NCBI RefSeq assembly: GCF_036002945.1
Contig: NZ_CP108529.1
Location: forward strand, 6,195,001-6,259,000
Reading direction: 5' to 3'
DNA: 64,000 bases
Origin: Streptomyces sp. NBC_01224
GTDB taxonomy: Bacteria; Actinomycetota; Actinomycetes; Streptomycetales; Streptomycetaceae
Position 1 is the first letter of the stretch, and each line of letters starts with the position of its first letter. This document shows positions 57,008 to 64,000 of the stretch, one piece after another. Position numbers and translations under genes: made by a program. Below the pieces are notes generated by a model. That model made no database searches. It saw only the letters and a program-made list of their open reading frames with translations, and was not told the origin of the DNA.

Positions 57008-58453
57008 TCAGGGCGCGAAGTCGAACGCCCCCGGATGGATCTGGTCGCGCGTGGCCATGTACTGCTGTCGCACCGCCCGGCCGACCGCCAGCTCCTCGCC
57101 CGGCTCCAGCACCTGCGCCGCGGCACCCTGCCAGGCCGGGGGAGTGAGCGGATCCGCCGTCCCCTGCGAGACCCCCAGCGCCCAGGCCGCCTGCCGGGCC
57201 GCTCCCAGCGCCGCGTACTCGGCGGGCTGCGGCACGACCACCTGCGTACCGAACAGTGCGGGCGCGAGCCCCTGCACTGCGGGCAGTTCGGCCGCCGCTC
57301 CCAGCAGGAACACCCGCCGCACCTCGACGCCGCGGCCGCGCAGTACATCGAGCGCGTCGGCCAGCGAGCACAGCATTCCCTCGAACGCCGCCCGCGCCAG
57401 ATGCTCCGGCTTCATCGACTCGCGCCGCAGCCCGCACAGCGTCCCCGCCGTGTGCGGCAGATGTGGGGTGCGCTCGCCCTCCAGATACGGCAGGAGTACG
57501 AGCCCGGAGGCGCCCGGCGTCGACTTCAGCGCCAGCGCGGACAGCTCCTCCAGCCCCTCCACGCCCAGCATCTCGACGGACCCGCGCAACGCGCGTACCG
57601 CATTCGACGTGTACACCACCGGCAGATGCATCCCGGTCGCGTCCGCGAACGAAGTGATCATCCCGCTCGGATCGGACAGCGCCTCGTGGTGCACCGCCAT
57701 GACCGAACCCGACGCGCCCAGTGACACCACCGCATCGCCGGCCCCGACCCCGAGCCCGAACGCCGCCGCCATCGTCTCGCCGGTCCCCGCGGAGATCAGC
57801 AGCCCCTCGGGCGTCGTCCCGGCCGCATCGGAGGGGCCGAGCACCTCGGGCAGCGCCGCCTGGTGCCCGAGCGCGAGCTCCACCAGGTCGGGCCGGTAGG
57901 CACCACTGCCCGCCGACCAGTAACCGGTGCCGGACGCGGCACCCCGGTCGGTGGTCCGCCGGGTCGGCCGCCCCAGCAGCTGCCACACCAGCCAGTCGTG
58001 CGGCTGCAGCACCGAGGCCACGCGCTGCGCCGCCTCCGGCTCGGTGCGCGCCAGCCAGCGCAGCTTCGACACCGGCTGCGCGGCCTGCGGCACCGACCCG
58101 ACCGCCTCGGCCCAGGACTGCCGCCCGCCGAGCCCGTCGATCAGATCGGCCGCGGCGACCTGCGCCCGCCTGTCGTTGCCGAGCAGCGCCGGGCGTACGA
58201 GATTGCCCTGGTGGTCCAGCGGCACCAGACCGTGCTGCTGCGCGGAGACACCGATGGCCTGCACACCTTCGAGCAGCCCTCCGGTGGCGGCCTCACCGAG
58301 CGAGAGCAGCCACGCCTGCGGGTCGACCTCGGTGGCCTTCGCCTCGACGGGGTGTGCGGCGTACCCCCGGCGCAGCACGGCGCCCGTGTCCGTATCGCAG
58401 ACGACGATGTGTGTGAAGGCGGAAGAACTGTCCAAGCCGGCGACTATGCCCAT
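57008..58453 (-). CDS. xylB: FGGY-family carbohydrate kinase (xylulokinase-like)
   Basis: The product is 481 aa from ATG 58453 (MGIVAGLDSSSAFTHIVVCDTDTG); a TTG at 58459 is less likely. It has the actin-like ATPase phosphate-1 motif GLDSSSAFT, substrate region GVSAQQHGLVPLDHQG (Q-H-G typical of xylulokinases) and LLGNDRRAQ. In the second half are SAGTGETMAAAFGLGVGAGDAVVSLGASGSV, LLPYLEGERTPHLP and the adenosine region LLGAAAELPAVQGLAPALFG. It should phosphorylate D-xylulose or a related ketose. CAGAAT 7 nt before the ATG suggests a leaderless mRNA. No xylose isomerase is adjacent. Confidence 0.88.
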   Translation of the reverse strand: MGIVAGLDSSSAFTHIVVCDTDTGAVLRRGYAAHPVEAKATEVDPQAWLLSLGEAATGGLLEGVQAIGVSAQQHGLVPLDHQGNLVRPALLGNDRRAQVAAADLIDGLGGRQSWAEAVGSVPQAAQPVSKLRWLARTEPEAAQRVASVLQPHDWLVWQLLGRPTRRTTDRGAASGTGYWSAGSGAYRPDLVELALGHQAALPEVLGPSDAAGTTPEGLLISAGTGETMAAAFGLGVGAGDAVVSLGASGSVMAVHHEALSDPSGMITSFADATGMHLPVVYTSNAVRALRGSVEMLGVEGLEELSALALKSTPGASGLVLLPYLEGERTPHLPHTAGTLCGLRRESMKPEHLARAAFEGMLCSLADALDVLRGRGVEVRRVFLLGAAAELPAVQGLAPALFGTQVVVPQPAEYAALGAARQAAWALGVSQGTADPLTPPAWQGAAAQVLEPGEELAVGRAVRQQYMATRDQIHPGAFDFAP

Positions 58454-58523
58454 GCCCAAGATTCTGCCGCACCGCCGGAGCGTTTCCGTACCGGTGGCGC
58501 GGCAGTGGGCGGGCGGCCCCCGA

Positions 58524-58823
58524 CTAGGTGTTGGTGGTGCCCCAGTCGTCCTCGCCGTTCTGGCCGCGGTCCCGCAGCGAGCGCACCCGGTCGGCCACCG
58601 AGGCGGGCATCTTGTCGCCGACCTTGTCGCTGACCGCGTGGTAAGCCTTGCCGGCCAGATCGCGGCCGCTCTGTGCCGCGGACTCGGCGGTATTGCGCAC
58701 GGCCGGATTCTGGGCGAACTGACGTGCGGACTTCTTCAGCTGCTCGTAACGCTCGCGCCCGGCCCGCGTGCCGATCACGTATCCGAGGGCCAGTCCGGCG
58801 ATGAACGTGAGCCGGTACCGCAT
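58524..58823 (-). CDS. YtxH-like membrane-anchored small protein
   Basis: The start is ATG 58823 (MRYRLTFIAGLALGYVIGTRAGRERYEQLKK) with GGAAGG about 8 nt upstream. The 99-aa protein has one short N-terminal helix with the glycine-rich GYVIGTRAGRERY signature of YtxH proteins, then a long amphipathic helix and a polar tail. It is probably a general-stress-type envelope protein. Function unknown. Confidence 0.85.
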   Translation of the reverse strand: MRYRLTFIAGLALGYVIGTRAGRERYEQLKKSARQFAQNPAVRNTAESAAQSGRDLAGKAYHAVSDKVGDKMPASVADRVRSLRDRGQNGEDDWGTTNT

Positions 58824-58904
58824 GGCTGCCACCCTTCCTTGCTCAGTGCGACGTGTGCTGCCCGCCTACCCGCGGGCATCCGAGATCACCCCGGGCGATA
58901 CCGA

Positions 58905-58936
58905 TTGGCAAAGCACCCCCCTGCTTGCGCTAATGT
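58905..58936 (+). promoter_or_regulatory. Candidate promoter of the tRNA-Asn pair
   Basis: TTGGCA (58905-58910) and TAATGT (58931-58936) lie 69 bp before the first tRNA. The spacer is 20 bp, or 18 if GCTAAT is used. Confidence 0.35.
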
Positions 58937-59004
58937 ATGTGTCGCAGCGAACGCGCGCCGCCCGGCAGGAGCCAGGCAGGTAGGGTTCGGTGCAAACGCA
59001 GCAA

Positions 59005-59077
59005 TCCCCTGTAGCTCAATTGGCAGAGCAGCCGGCTGTTAACCGGCAGGTTACTGGTTCGAGTCCAGTCGGGGGAG
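59005..59077 (+). tRNA. tRNA-Asn (GTT), copy 1
   Basis: 73 nt forming a cloverleaf: acceptor TCCCCTG / CGGGGGA, D-arm GCTCAATTGGCAGAGC, anticodon loop CTGTTAA (GTT), T-arm CTGGTTCGAGTCCAG. CCA is not encoded. Confidence 0.95.
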
Positions 59078-59082
59078 CGCGA

Positions 59083-59155
59083 TCCCCTGTAGCTCAATTG
59101 GCAGAGCATTCGGCTGTTAACCGGAGGGTTACTGGTTCGAGTCCAGTCGGGGGAG
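59083..59155 (+). tRNA. tRNA-Asn (GTT), copy 2
   Basis: It is almost identical to copy 1. Differences are near the anticodon stem (ATTCGG for AGCCGG; GGAGGG for GGCAGG). Only 5 bp separate the copies, so they are co-transcribed. Confidence 0.94.
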
Positions 59156-59163
59156 CGGAACGG

Positions 59164-59187
59164 AAGAGGACCCTGCGGGGTCCTCTT
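59164..59187 (+). terminator. Terminator of the tRNA-Asn operon
   Basis: AAGAGGACCC pairs with GGGTCCTCTT (loop TGCG), followed by TCG, 9 nt after the second tRNA. Confidence 0.85.
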
Positions 59188-59389
59188 TCGCGTGCCCGTC
59201 GCCGGCCCTTCGCCGTGGTGCGTGTGGGGTGCACGTGACTCTTTCGCGTCTACTTCGCTCCGTTCGGAACCGGGCAGGGACCAGCGAAGTCTTCATGGTC
59301 ATGCGAAGCCGGCCATCCGGAGCGAGAGATCGTATGACCGGCTATGCTGCGGCAGACGGCGCGCACACTTGTACGCGCCGCGCCGAAAA

Positions 59390-59463
59390 GGGGCGGTAGC
59401 TCAGCCGGTTAGAGCAGCGGACTCATAATCCGTCGGCCGTGGGTTCGAGTCCCACCCGCCCCA
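59390..59463 (+). tRNA. tRNA with CAT anticodon (Ile2, lysidine type, or Met)
   Basis: 74 nt with acceptor GGGGCGG / CCGCCCC, D-arm GCTCAGCCGGTTAGAGC, anticodon loop CTCATAA and T-arm GTGGGTTCGAGTCCCAC. CAT tRNAs are initiator, elongator Met or Ile2. The paired first acceptor base argues against the initiator. I favour Ile2 from overall likeness to bacterial Ile2, but the call is uncertain. Confidence 0.9.
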
Positions 59464-59513
59464 CTGTCGCTGTTCCCGGCAGAAACGTTATGACCTGTGC
59501 ATATGCAGGCAGC

Positions 59514-59542
59514 AGGGCCCTCACGGATTCCGTGAGGGCCCT
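59514..59542 (+). terminator. Hairpin terminator downstream of the CAT tRNA
   Basis: 14-bp arms (59514-59527 and 59529-59542) around a single base, 50 nt after the tRNA. Confidence 0.75.
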
Positions 59543-59731
59543 CACCATAGCCCCGGACCAAGATCAAGTGGCCGCGCCGCGTCCCGGCGCGTCGCCCGCC
59601 GGATCTCTCGTGCCGTCAGGGTCCGGGCGGGCAGACTCGATTGCGCGCGACGGAGCGCGGCCGCAAAGCGTCCGTCAGGCCCGTGCCGCCCATGAGGCCG
59701 GCTTCTTCAGGCTCTGTTGGTGAGCATTGCC

Positions 59732-59836
59732 ATGGGCAAAGGTGGCCAGTCGCTGAAGGGCGGTCGGCGCCCTGGCTCCGGGGGTGTCCAGAGAGTCACT
59801 CATGGCAACGCTCTGAAGGTTTGCGGTATTTCGTGA
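59732..59836 (+). CDS. Candidate 34-aa basic small protein
   Basis: GGTGAG (59719-59724) lies 7 nt before an ATG that opens MGKGGQSLKGGRRPGSGG, ends NALKVCGIS and stops at TGA 59834. The peptide is Gly/Lys/Arg-rich. Its start region and a later segment form an inverted repeat (59722-59734 with 59801-59813, 12 of 13 pairs), so an RNA-structural origin is also possible. Confidence 0.35.
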   Translation: MGKGGQSLKGGRRPGSGGVQRVTHGNALKVCGIS

Positions 59837-59924
59837 CTTTCATCCGAATCGTGGCTTGTACGACTTGTTGGTCGTAGGGGGTAGTCGTAATGTCGGTAGT
59901 GCCGCAGCAAGAACCAGGAGCGGC

Positions 59925-59954
59925 ATGGATACCTTCCAAAGGAGACGAAGATGA
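59925..59954 (+). CDS. Candidate 9-codon leader peptide overlapping the Gly/Arg-rich gene
   Basis: AGGAG (59915-59919) precedes ATG 59925, giving MDTFQRRRR and a TGA that overlaps the next ATG as ATGA. The four Arg codons are AGG AGA CGA AGA, all rare in Streptomyces. They also make up the Shine-Dalgarno site of the next gene, so the run may be incidental. Confidence 0.35.
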   Translation: MDTFQRRRR

Positions 59955-60157
59955 ACGTACGCAGCATCTTCGACCACAGGGGCGGGGACCACGACGGTGA
60001 CGGTGGCTACGGCTACGGACGCGGCTTCGGACGCGGACGCGGCGGAGGCGGCGGCTACGGACGCGGCTTCGGACGCGGACGTGGCGGCTTCGGACGCGGC
60101 GGACGTGGCGGACGCGGCGGTTACGGCCGTGGCGGCGGCGGTGGGTGGGGTTACTGA
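59951..60157 (+). CDS. Gly/Arg/aromatic-rich repeat protein, unknown
   Basis: The ATG follows AAAGGAGACGAAG. After MNVRSIFDHRGGDHDGDGG, the 68-aa product is almost entirely repeats of GYGRGFGRGRGG type, ending GGGWGY. The DNA shows nested imperfect repeats (60010-60090). The RGG/FGRG composition is like RNA-binding or phase-separating low-complexity tails, yet it stands alone as a whole protein. The N-terminal 20 residues are unrelated and His/Asp-rich. I do not know the family. An ABC exporter follows 115 bp later; export is a possibility but there is no recognisable leader cleavage site. Confidence 0.6.
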   Translation: MNVRSIFDHRGGDHDGDGGYGYGRGFGRGRGGGGGYGRGFGRGRGGFGRGGRGGRGGYGRGGGGGWGY

Positions 60158-60177
60158 CCCGACACCCCCGACACCAT

Positions 60178-60228
60178 CCCCTAAACGAGGCAGGCTCGCG
60201 CTACGGCGCGGGCCTCGCCGTTTGGGGG
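60178..60228 (+). terminator. Hairpin after the Gly/Arg-rich gene
   Basis: CCCC-ta-AAACGaGGC pairs with GCCtCGccGTTTGGGG, with an inner GCGC stem. It lies 20 nt after the stop, so the ABC gene downstream likely has its own promoter. Confidence 0.55.
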
Positions 60229-60272
60229 TCCGCGCCTATGGAGATGGTCCATAGTCCGAGCACCTCTGTGAC

Positions 60273-62168
60273 GTGACGCCCATGCGCCTCCGCAGCTCAT
60301 CCCGGCGCCCAGCGCCCCCCGAAGAGACTCCTCAGGACTCGGTGACGGATGTTCCGATCCGCACGGATCCCATCAGCATCGTCGTGGCGTTCCGGCGCTT
60401 CTGGCCACTGACCAAGGGCGACCGGCGCTGGCTCATCCTCATTTTCCTGTGCGCCGTCCTGGCCGCCATCGCCGAGACCATCACGGTCCTGCTCTTCGCC
60501 AAACTCACCGACACCGCTCTGCAGACCGGCTCCGTCAGCGCCTTCTGGAAGCCTGCCGGCCAGTGGGTCGCCGTGGCCGTCATCGGTGCGGTGGTGGGAT
60601 ATCTGGGCAACTCGCTCGCCGCCTGGGTCGCCGAACGCTTCGTGATGAGGCTGCGGGCACGGGTATTCAGTCATCTTCAGACGCTTCCGCCGCACTTCTA
60701 CCAGCGCAATCGCCGCGGTGACCTGGTGGAGCGGCTGACGGGTGACGTGGAAGCCATCGAAGCGCTCGTGGTCTCCGGCATCGTCGGGGCGGCATCGGCC
60801 CTGTTCAGCACGGTCTTCTACGCCGCCGCCGCCCTGTGGCTGCGCTGGGATCTGGCCCTTGCCACCTTTGTCATGGTGCCGCTCTTCTGGTTCACGACCA
60901 CCCGTTTCGCCGGGCCCCTGCGCGCGGTGTCCCGGCGCGGTCGGGCGGCGGACGGTGCCATCACGGCCGTGGTCGAGGAGACGTTGGTCAACGTCGTCAT
61001 GACCCAGGCGTACAACAGGCAGCACGACGAGGAGGAGCGACTCCTCAGCAAGGCACGTATCCGGCTGAAGACAGCGGTGAAGGCCGTCCGCCTCACCGAG
61101 TTCTACGAGCAACTCGTCGAGGTCCTCGAAACGTTGTGCGTCCTGGCGATCATCGGGCTGGGGGCGTGGGAGATCTCCCAGCAGCGGATGACGCTCGGAC
61201 AGCTGCTGGCCTTCGCCGCCTTCATCGGCTACCTCTACCCGCCGATCCGCTCCCTGGGACAGCTGGGCCTGACGGCCACCGCCGCGACCGCGGGAGCCGA
61301 ACGGCTGCTGGAAATCCTCGACGCCGAGCCCGCCGTCACCGACCCGGCCTCCTCCGTGCCCGCCCCGCCCCGCAACCGTGCGCTCGGCGAGGTGGAGGCG
61401 TGTCAGGTCCTCTTCCACTACCCCGGCAGCAGCGAGCCGGTTCTCCGGGATCTCTCGCTCACCGCGAGCCCCGGGGAACTGCTGGTCGTCACCGGCCCCA
61501 GTGGCGCGGGCAAGTCGACCCTGGCGGCTCTGCTGCTGAGGTTCTACGACCCGGATGCCGGCAGTGTCCGGCTGGACGGCGTGCCCGTGGACCAGCTGCC
61601 GCTGACCTACCTCCGCCGGAACATCACGCTGCTGCCCCAGGACACGCTCGTCCTGCACGACACCATCGAGGAGAACATCGGCTGCGGGCGCACGGATGTG
61701 AGCCACCGTGACGTCGTGGAAGCCGCGAAGGCTGCCGACGCCCATGGGTTCATCCGCACCTTGCCAGAGGGATATGACACCGTCATTTCCACCGGCACTT
61801 CGCGGCTTTCCGGAGGCCAGCTGCAGCGCATCGCCATCGCCCGCGCCATGCTGCGCGACGCGCCCGTCCTCCTCCTCGACGAGCCCACCACCGGACTGGA
61901 CAGAATGGCCGCACAGCGCATCCTCGCGCCGCTGCGGCGTCTCGCCGAGGGCCGCACCACCATCGTGATCACGCACGACCTGGCCCTTGCCGCGGACGCC
62001 GACCGCATCCTTGTTCTGGACGAGGGACGTCTGGTGGAGTCGGGCACACATACCCAACTCCTGGGCCGGAGAGGTCTGTACGCCACTCTGTTCGAGCGCC
62101 GTGCCCAACAACCACATAACGGCACTGTGTACTCGACTGCCCGCCCGTCAGGAATCCACTGGCGGTAG
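60273..62168 (+). CDS. ABC exporter, fused membrane and ATPase domains
   Basis: The start is GTG 60273 or ATG 60282; neither has a clear ribosome binding site. The 631-aa protein has six helices (LILIFLCAVLAAIAETITVLL onward) and an ATPase with Walker A GPSGAGKST, Q-loop LLPQDTLVLHDTIEENI, signature RLSGGQLQRIAIARAML, Walker B VLLLDEPTTGLD and H-loop VITHDLAL. All key residues are present, so it probably works as a homodimer. There is no C39 peptidase domain. Its substrate is unknown. Confidence 0.9.
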   Translation: MTPMRLRSSSRRPAPPEETPQDSVTDVPIRTDPISIVVAFRRFWPLTKGDRRWLILIFLCAVLAAIAETITVLLFAKLTDTALQTGSVSAFWKPAGQWVAVAVIGAVVGYLGNSLAAWVAERFVMRLRARVFSHLQTLPPHFYQRNRRGDLVERLTGDVEAIEALVVSGIVGAASALFSTVFYAAAALWLRWDLALATFVMVPLFWFTTTRFAGPLRAVSRRGRAADGAITAVVEETLVNVVMTQAYNRQHDEEERLLSKARIRLKTAVKAVRLTEFYEQLVEVLETLCVLAIIGLGAWEISQQRMTLGQLLAFAAFIGYLYPPIRSLGQLGLTATAATAGAERLLEILDAEPAVTDPASSVPAPPRNRALGEVEACQVLFHYPGSSEPVLRDLSLTASPGELLVVTGPSGAGKSTLAALLLRFYDPDAGSVRLDGVPVDQLPLTYLRRNITLLPQDTLVLHDTIEENIGCGRTDVSHRDVVEAAKAADAHGFIRTLPEGYDTVISTGTSRLSGGQLQRIAIARAMLRDAPVLLLDEPTTGLDRMAAQRILAPLRRLAEGRTTIVITHDLALAADADRILVLDEGRLVESGTHTQLLGRRGLYATLFERRAQQPHNGTVYSTARPSGIHWR

Positions 62169-62293
62169 GCGGGTGGGAGCGGGCGCCGAACTGCGCGGGC
62201 GGTCGCGCCTCCTGACGCGGAGGTGTGGCCGGGAACAGGCTGTGCCCGATGAGGACCGGACCACCGGACACACGCCGGTCGTTACCATCCGCT

Positions 62294-63559
62294 GTGACCG
62301 AAACAGCCGAAGAACCTGCACACCGCACACGAATACTCGCCGATCTGACGCCGCTGCGGACCTCCCCCGACTACCGGCGGCTCTGGTTCGGGAACACGGT
62401 CTCCTGGATCGGGCAGGGAATGACGGCGCTCGCTGTCTCGCTCCAGGTCTACGACATCACCGGGTCCGCCTTCTCGGTCGGGCTCATCGGGTTCTGTTCG
62501 TTCCTGCCGCTGGTCGTCTTCGGGCTGTACGGCGGGGCCGTCGCAGACACCATCGACCGCCGCAAGCTGGGACTGGCCAGCTCCGCGGGGTCGTTCGTCC
62601 TCTCCGTCGGGCTGGTCGCCGCCACCGTCGCCGGGGTGGAACAGGTGGGGCTGCTGTACGCGATCGTCGCCCTGCAGGCGGCCTGCTTCGCGGTCAACGC
62701 ACCGGCCCGCAGCTCGATGATCGCCCGGCTGCTGCCGGCCGAGCAACTGCCCGCCGCCAACGCGCTCACCTCCATGACCAGCACCACCGGCACGCTGGTC
62801 GGGCCGATGCTCGGCGGGATCGTCGTCGGCTGGTGGGGATACCGGGCCGCGTACACCGTCGACGCCGTCACCTTCACCGCCTCGCTGTACGCGATGTGGC
62901 GGCTGCCCTCGATGCTGCCGGAACGGGGGGAGGGCGCGGGGGACAAACGGGCGTCCGTCGCGGACGGGCTGCGCTTCCTGGGGACCAGGCCCAATCTGCG
63001 GATGACCTTCTTCACCGACCTGTGCGCCATGGTGCTGGCCCATCCCCGGGCGCTGTTCCCCGTCGTCGCGGTGGTCTGGTACGGCGGTGACGCGAAGACC
63101 ACCGGGCTGCTGGTCGCCGCTCCGGCGCTGGGGGCGCTGCTCGGCGGGGTGTTCTCCGGATGGCTGGGACGCATCCGCCGCCAGGGCCTCGCCGTGCTCC
63201 TCGCCGTCGCCTCCTGGGGCACCGCCATCGCGATCTTCGGGCTGACCCGTCAGCTCTGGCTCGGGCTGATCTTCCTCGCGCTCGCCGGGTGCGCGGACAC
63301 CACGTCGATGGTCTTCCGGAACACCATGCTCCAGGCGGCCGTGCCGGACGAGATGCGAGGACGGCTGCAGGGCGTGTTCATCGTCGTGGTGGCGGGCGGA
63401 CCGAGGCTCGGCGACTTCCTGGCCGGATCGGTCGCCGATCTGACCTCGCCCGGCCTGGCGGTGACCGGCGGTGGGATCGCCTGTGTCGTCGCCGTATCGC
63501 TGCTGGGGCTGCGGTGGCGCGGGTTCACGCGGTACGACGCGAAGGACCCGCAGCCCTGA
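62294..63559 (+). CDS. MFS exporter (EntS/enterobactin-exporter type)
   Basis: I prefer GTG 62294 (VTETAEEPAHRTRILADLTPLRTSPDYRRLWFGNTVSWIG), where family-like sequence begins; the frame extends to 62225. The 421-aa protein has 12 helices, the N-terminal SPDYRRLWFGNTVSWIGQGMTALAVSLQVYDITGSAFSVG, GAVADTIDRRKLG (motif A) and PDEMRGRLQGVFIVVVAGGPRLGD typical of the MFS_3/EntS group. These export siderophores or drugs. No siderophore genes are in the window. Confidence 0.9.
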   Translation: MTETAEEPAHRTRILADLTPLRTSPDYRRLWFGNTVSWIGQGMTALAVSLQVYDITGSAFSVGLIGFCSFLPLVVFGLYGGAVADTIDRRKLGLASSAGSFVLSVGLVAATVAGVEQVGLLYAIVALQAACFAVNAPARSSMIARLLPAEQLPAANALTSMTSTTGTLVGPMLGGIVVGWWGYRAAYTVDAVTFTASLYAMWRLPSMLPERGEGAGDKRASVADGLRFLGTRPNLRMTFFTDLCAMVLAHPRALFPVVAVVWYGGDAKTTGLLVAAPALGALLGGVFSGWLGRIRRQGLAVLLAVASWGTAIAIFGLTRQLWLGLIFLALAGCADTTSMVFRNTMLQAAVPDEMRGRLQGVFIVVVAGGPRLGDFLAGSVADLTSPGLAVTGGGIACVVAVSLLGLRWRGFTRYDAKDPQP

Positions 63560-63563
63560 CGGC

Positions 63564-64000
63564 TCAGTCCCCGGGCGGATCAGGCCGCACCACGGCGCGG
63601 GCGATGCCGAGTTCCACCAGGTCCTGGGGGCGCAGCCGCAGCTGGTCGGCCGTGGCACGTACCTCGTCCGGGGTGCGCTTCAGGATCGCCGCCGCCGATT
63701 CCGGGGCGATCACCGAGAAATAGCTGTCCTGGGTGACATAGGTGTTTCCCGGTGCCGCCAGGGCCAGTGCGCCGCCCGAGCCGCCCTCGCCGATCACCAG
63801 CGTCGTGACGGGGACCCCGGCCTCGGCTATCGCCGCGAAGGTGTCGGCGATGGCCGCGCCCGCGCCCGCCCGTTCCGCCTCGGCGTCGTTCGCCGCGCCC
63901 GGGGTGTCGATCAGGGTGAGCACGGGAACACCGAGCCGGTCGGCCAGCCGGATCACCCGGGCCGCCGTGCGGTAGCCGGCCGGGCGGGTCGCGGTTCCGC
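63564..64000 (-). CDS. Acyl/acetyl-CoA carboxylase carboxyltransferase, AccA-like end (cut by window)
   Basis: The minus frame runs in from beyond the window and ends at 63564. Visible sequence includes TRPAGYRTAARVIRLADRLGVPVLTLIDTPGA, AIAEAGVPVTTLVIGEGGSGGALALAAPG and YFSVIAPESAAAILKR, the alpha-type carboxyltransferase core with its oxyanion-hole glycines (GEGGSGG). It transfers CO2 from carboxybiotin to an acyl-CoA. From memory, S. coelicolor has a fused beta-alpha protein at this place (SCO2445). The start is outside the window. Confidence 0.87.
   Translation of the reverse strand, partial: GTATRPAGYRTAARVIRLADRLGVPVLTLIDTPGAANDAEAERAGAGAAIADTFAAIAEAGVPVTTLVIGEGGSGGALALAAPGNTYVTQDSYFSVIAPESAAAILKRTPDEVRATADQLRLRPQDLVELGIARAVVRPDPPGD

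Larger units (their letters stand above)
59464..59924 (+). other. Intergenic region between the tRNA and the Gly/Arg-rich gene
   Basis: It contains a near-perfect terminator (59514-59542) and, further on, a plausible 34-codon frame at 59732-59836. The rest shows nothing recognisable. Confidence 0.5.

Noticed and set aside
59005..59155. Direct repeats that could be attachment sites of an integrated element
   Set aside because: They are two complete tRNA-Asn genes 5 bp apart with no integrase in the window.
59641..59877. 78-codon open frame downstream of the CAT tRNA
   Set aside because: No ribosome binding site, no motif and mixed codon use; the 34-codon frame at 59732 has better initiation signals.

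Overview
The window looks like a core-chromosome segment of a Streptomyces species. GC content is very high, GTG starts and GTGA/ATGA gene overlaps are common, and it holds a primary-type sigma factor of the HrdA kind, a DesK/NarL two-component system, a class F sortase and a TTA (bldA-type) codon in a regulator. From memory, the gene order follows the S. coelicolor region around SCO2445 to SCO2535 (phoH-ybeY-CNNM-era-leuA-recO-uppS-zur/znu-glyS-ppdK-dnaG-hrdA). That comparison was not computed.

Layout. 1-6.6 kb: a truncated MFS exporter, a PfkB sugar kinase, then the overlapping operon phoH-ybeY-CNNM/CBS-MmcQ and a cytidine-deaminase-like protein with no possible zinc ligands. 6.7-9.1 kb: two secreted proteins resembling a WxL/DUF916 cell-wall cassette. 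9.2-13.8 kb: era, an emfourin inhibitor with its protealysin-like protease, and leuA behind a leucine-rich leader peptide and hairpin. 14-19.7 kb: TerB-like protein, MMPL exporter with a two-component system, and recO. 19.7-21.2 kb: a TnpB element inserted at the 3' end of recO, carrying a divergent ribbon-helix-helix gene. 21.2-27.7 kb: uppS, the Zur-regulated zinc uptake operon (znuA-znuC-znuB-zur), glyS and two small genes. 27.7-34.1 kb: an MFS remnant, a short mobile-element relic, an intact DHA2 exporter, dus and ppdK. 34.1-42 kb: a hairpin-rich intergenic region, a TTA-containing regulator, VOC, SDR and TSUP genes, a sortase with its surface protein, an aminotransferase and an FMN reductase. 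42-44 kb: a second, zinc-finger-less TnpB-like gene. 44-53 kb: cutA, a YdcF-like protein, a pseudogene with two stops, HAD, dgt, a ferredoxin reductase, dnaG and hrdA. 53-58.9 kb: a heterodimeric ABC exporter, a xylulokinase-like kinase and a YtxH protein. 59-64 kb: three tRNAs, tiny Gly/Arg-rich genes, another ABC exporter, an MFS exporter and an AccA-like carboxyltransferase cut by the window edge.

The most unusual material is the set of TnpB-type elements. The first supplies the recO stop codon, has a candidate omega-RNA whose guide would be the recO 3' end, and faces an Arc-type repressor gene across a shared palindromic promoter. The second, a TnpB homologue without the zinc finger, has a roughly 157-bp 3'-terminal segment that recurs alone 14 kb away, exactly where an MFS gene is truncated. 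Also notable are the many genes with a -10 hexamer 6-7 nt before the start codon (predicted leaderless mRNAs), a 9-codon reading frame with four consecutive arginine codons overlapping a Gly/Arg-rich gene, and several unexplained operators.
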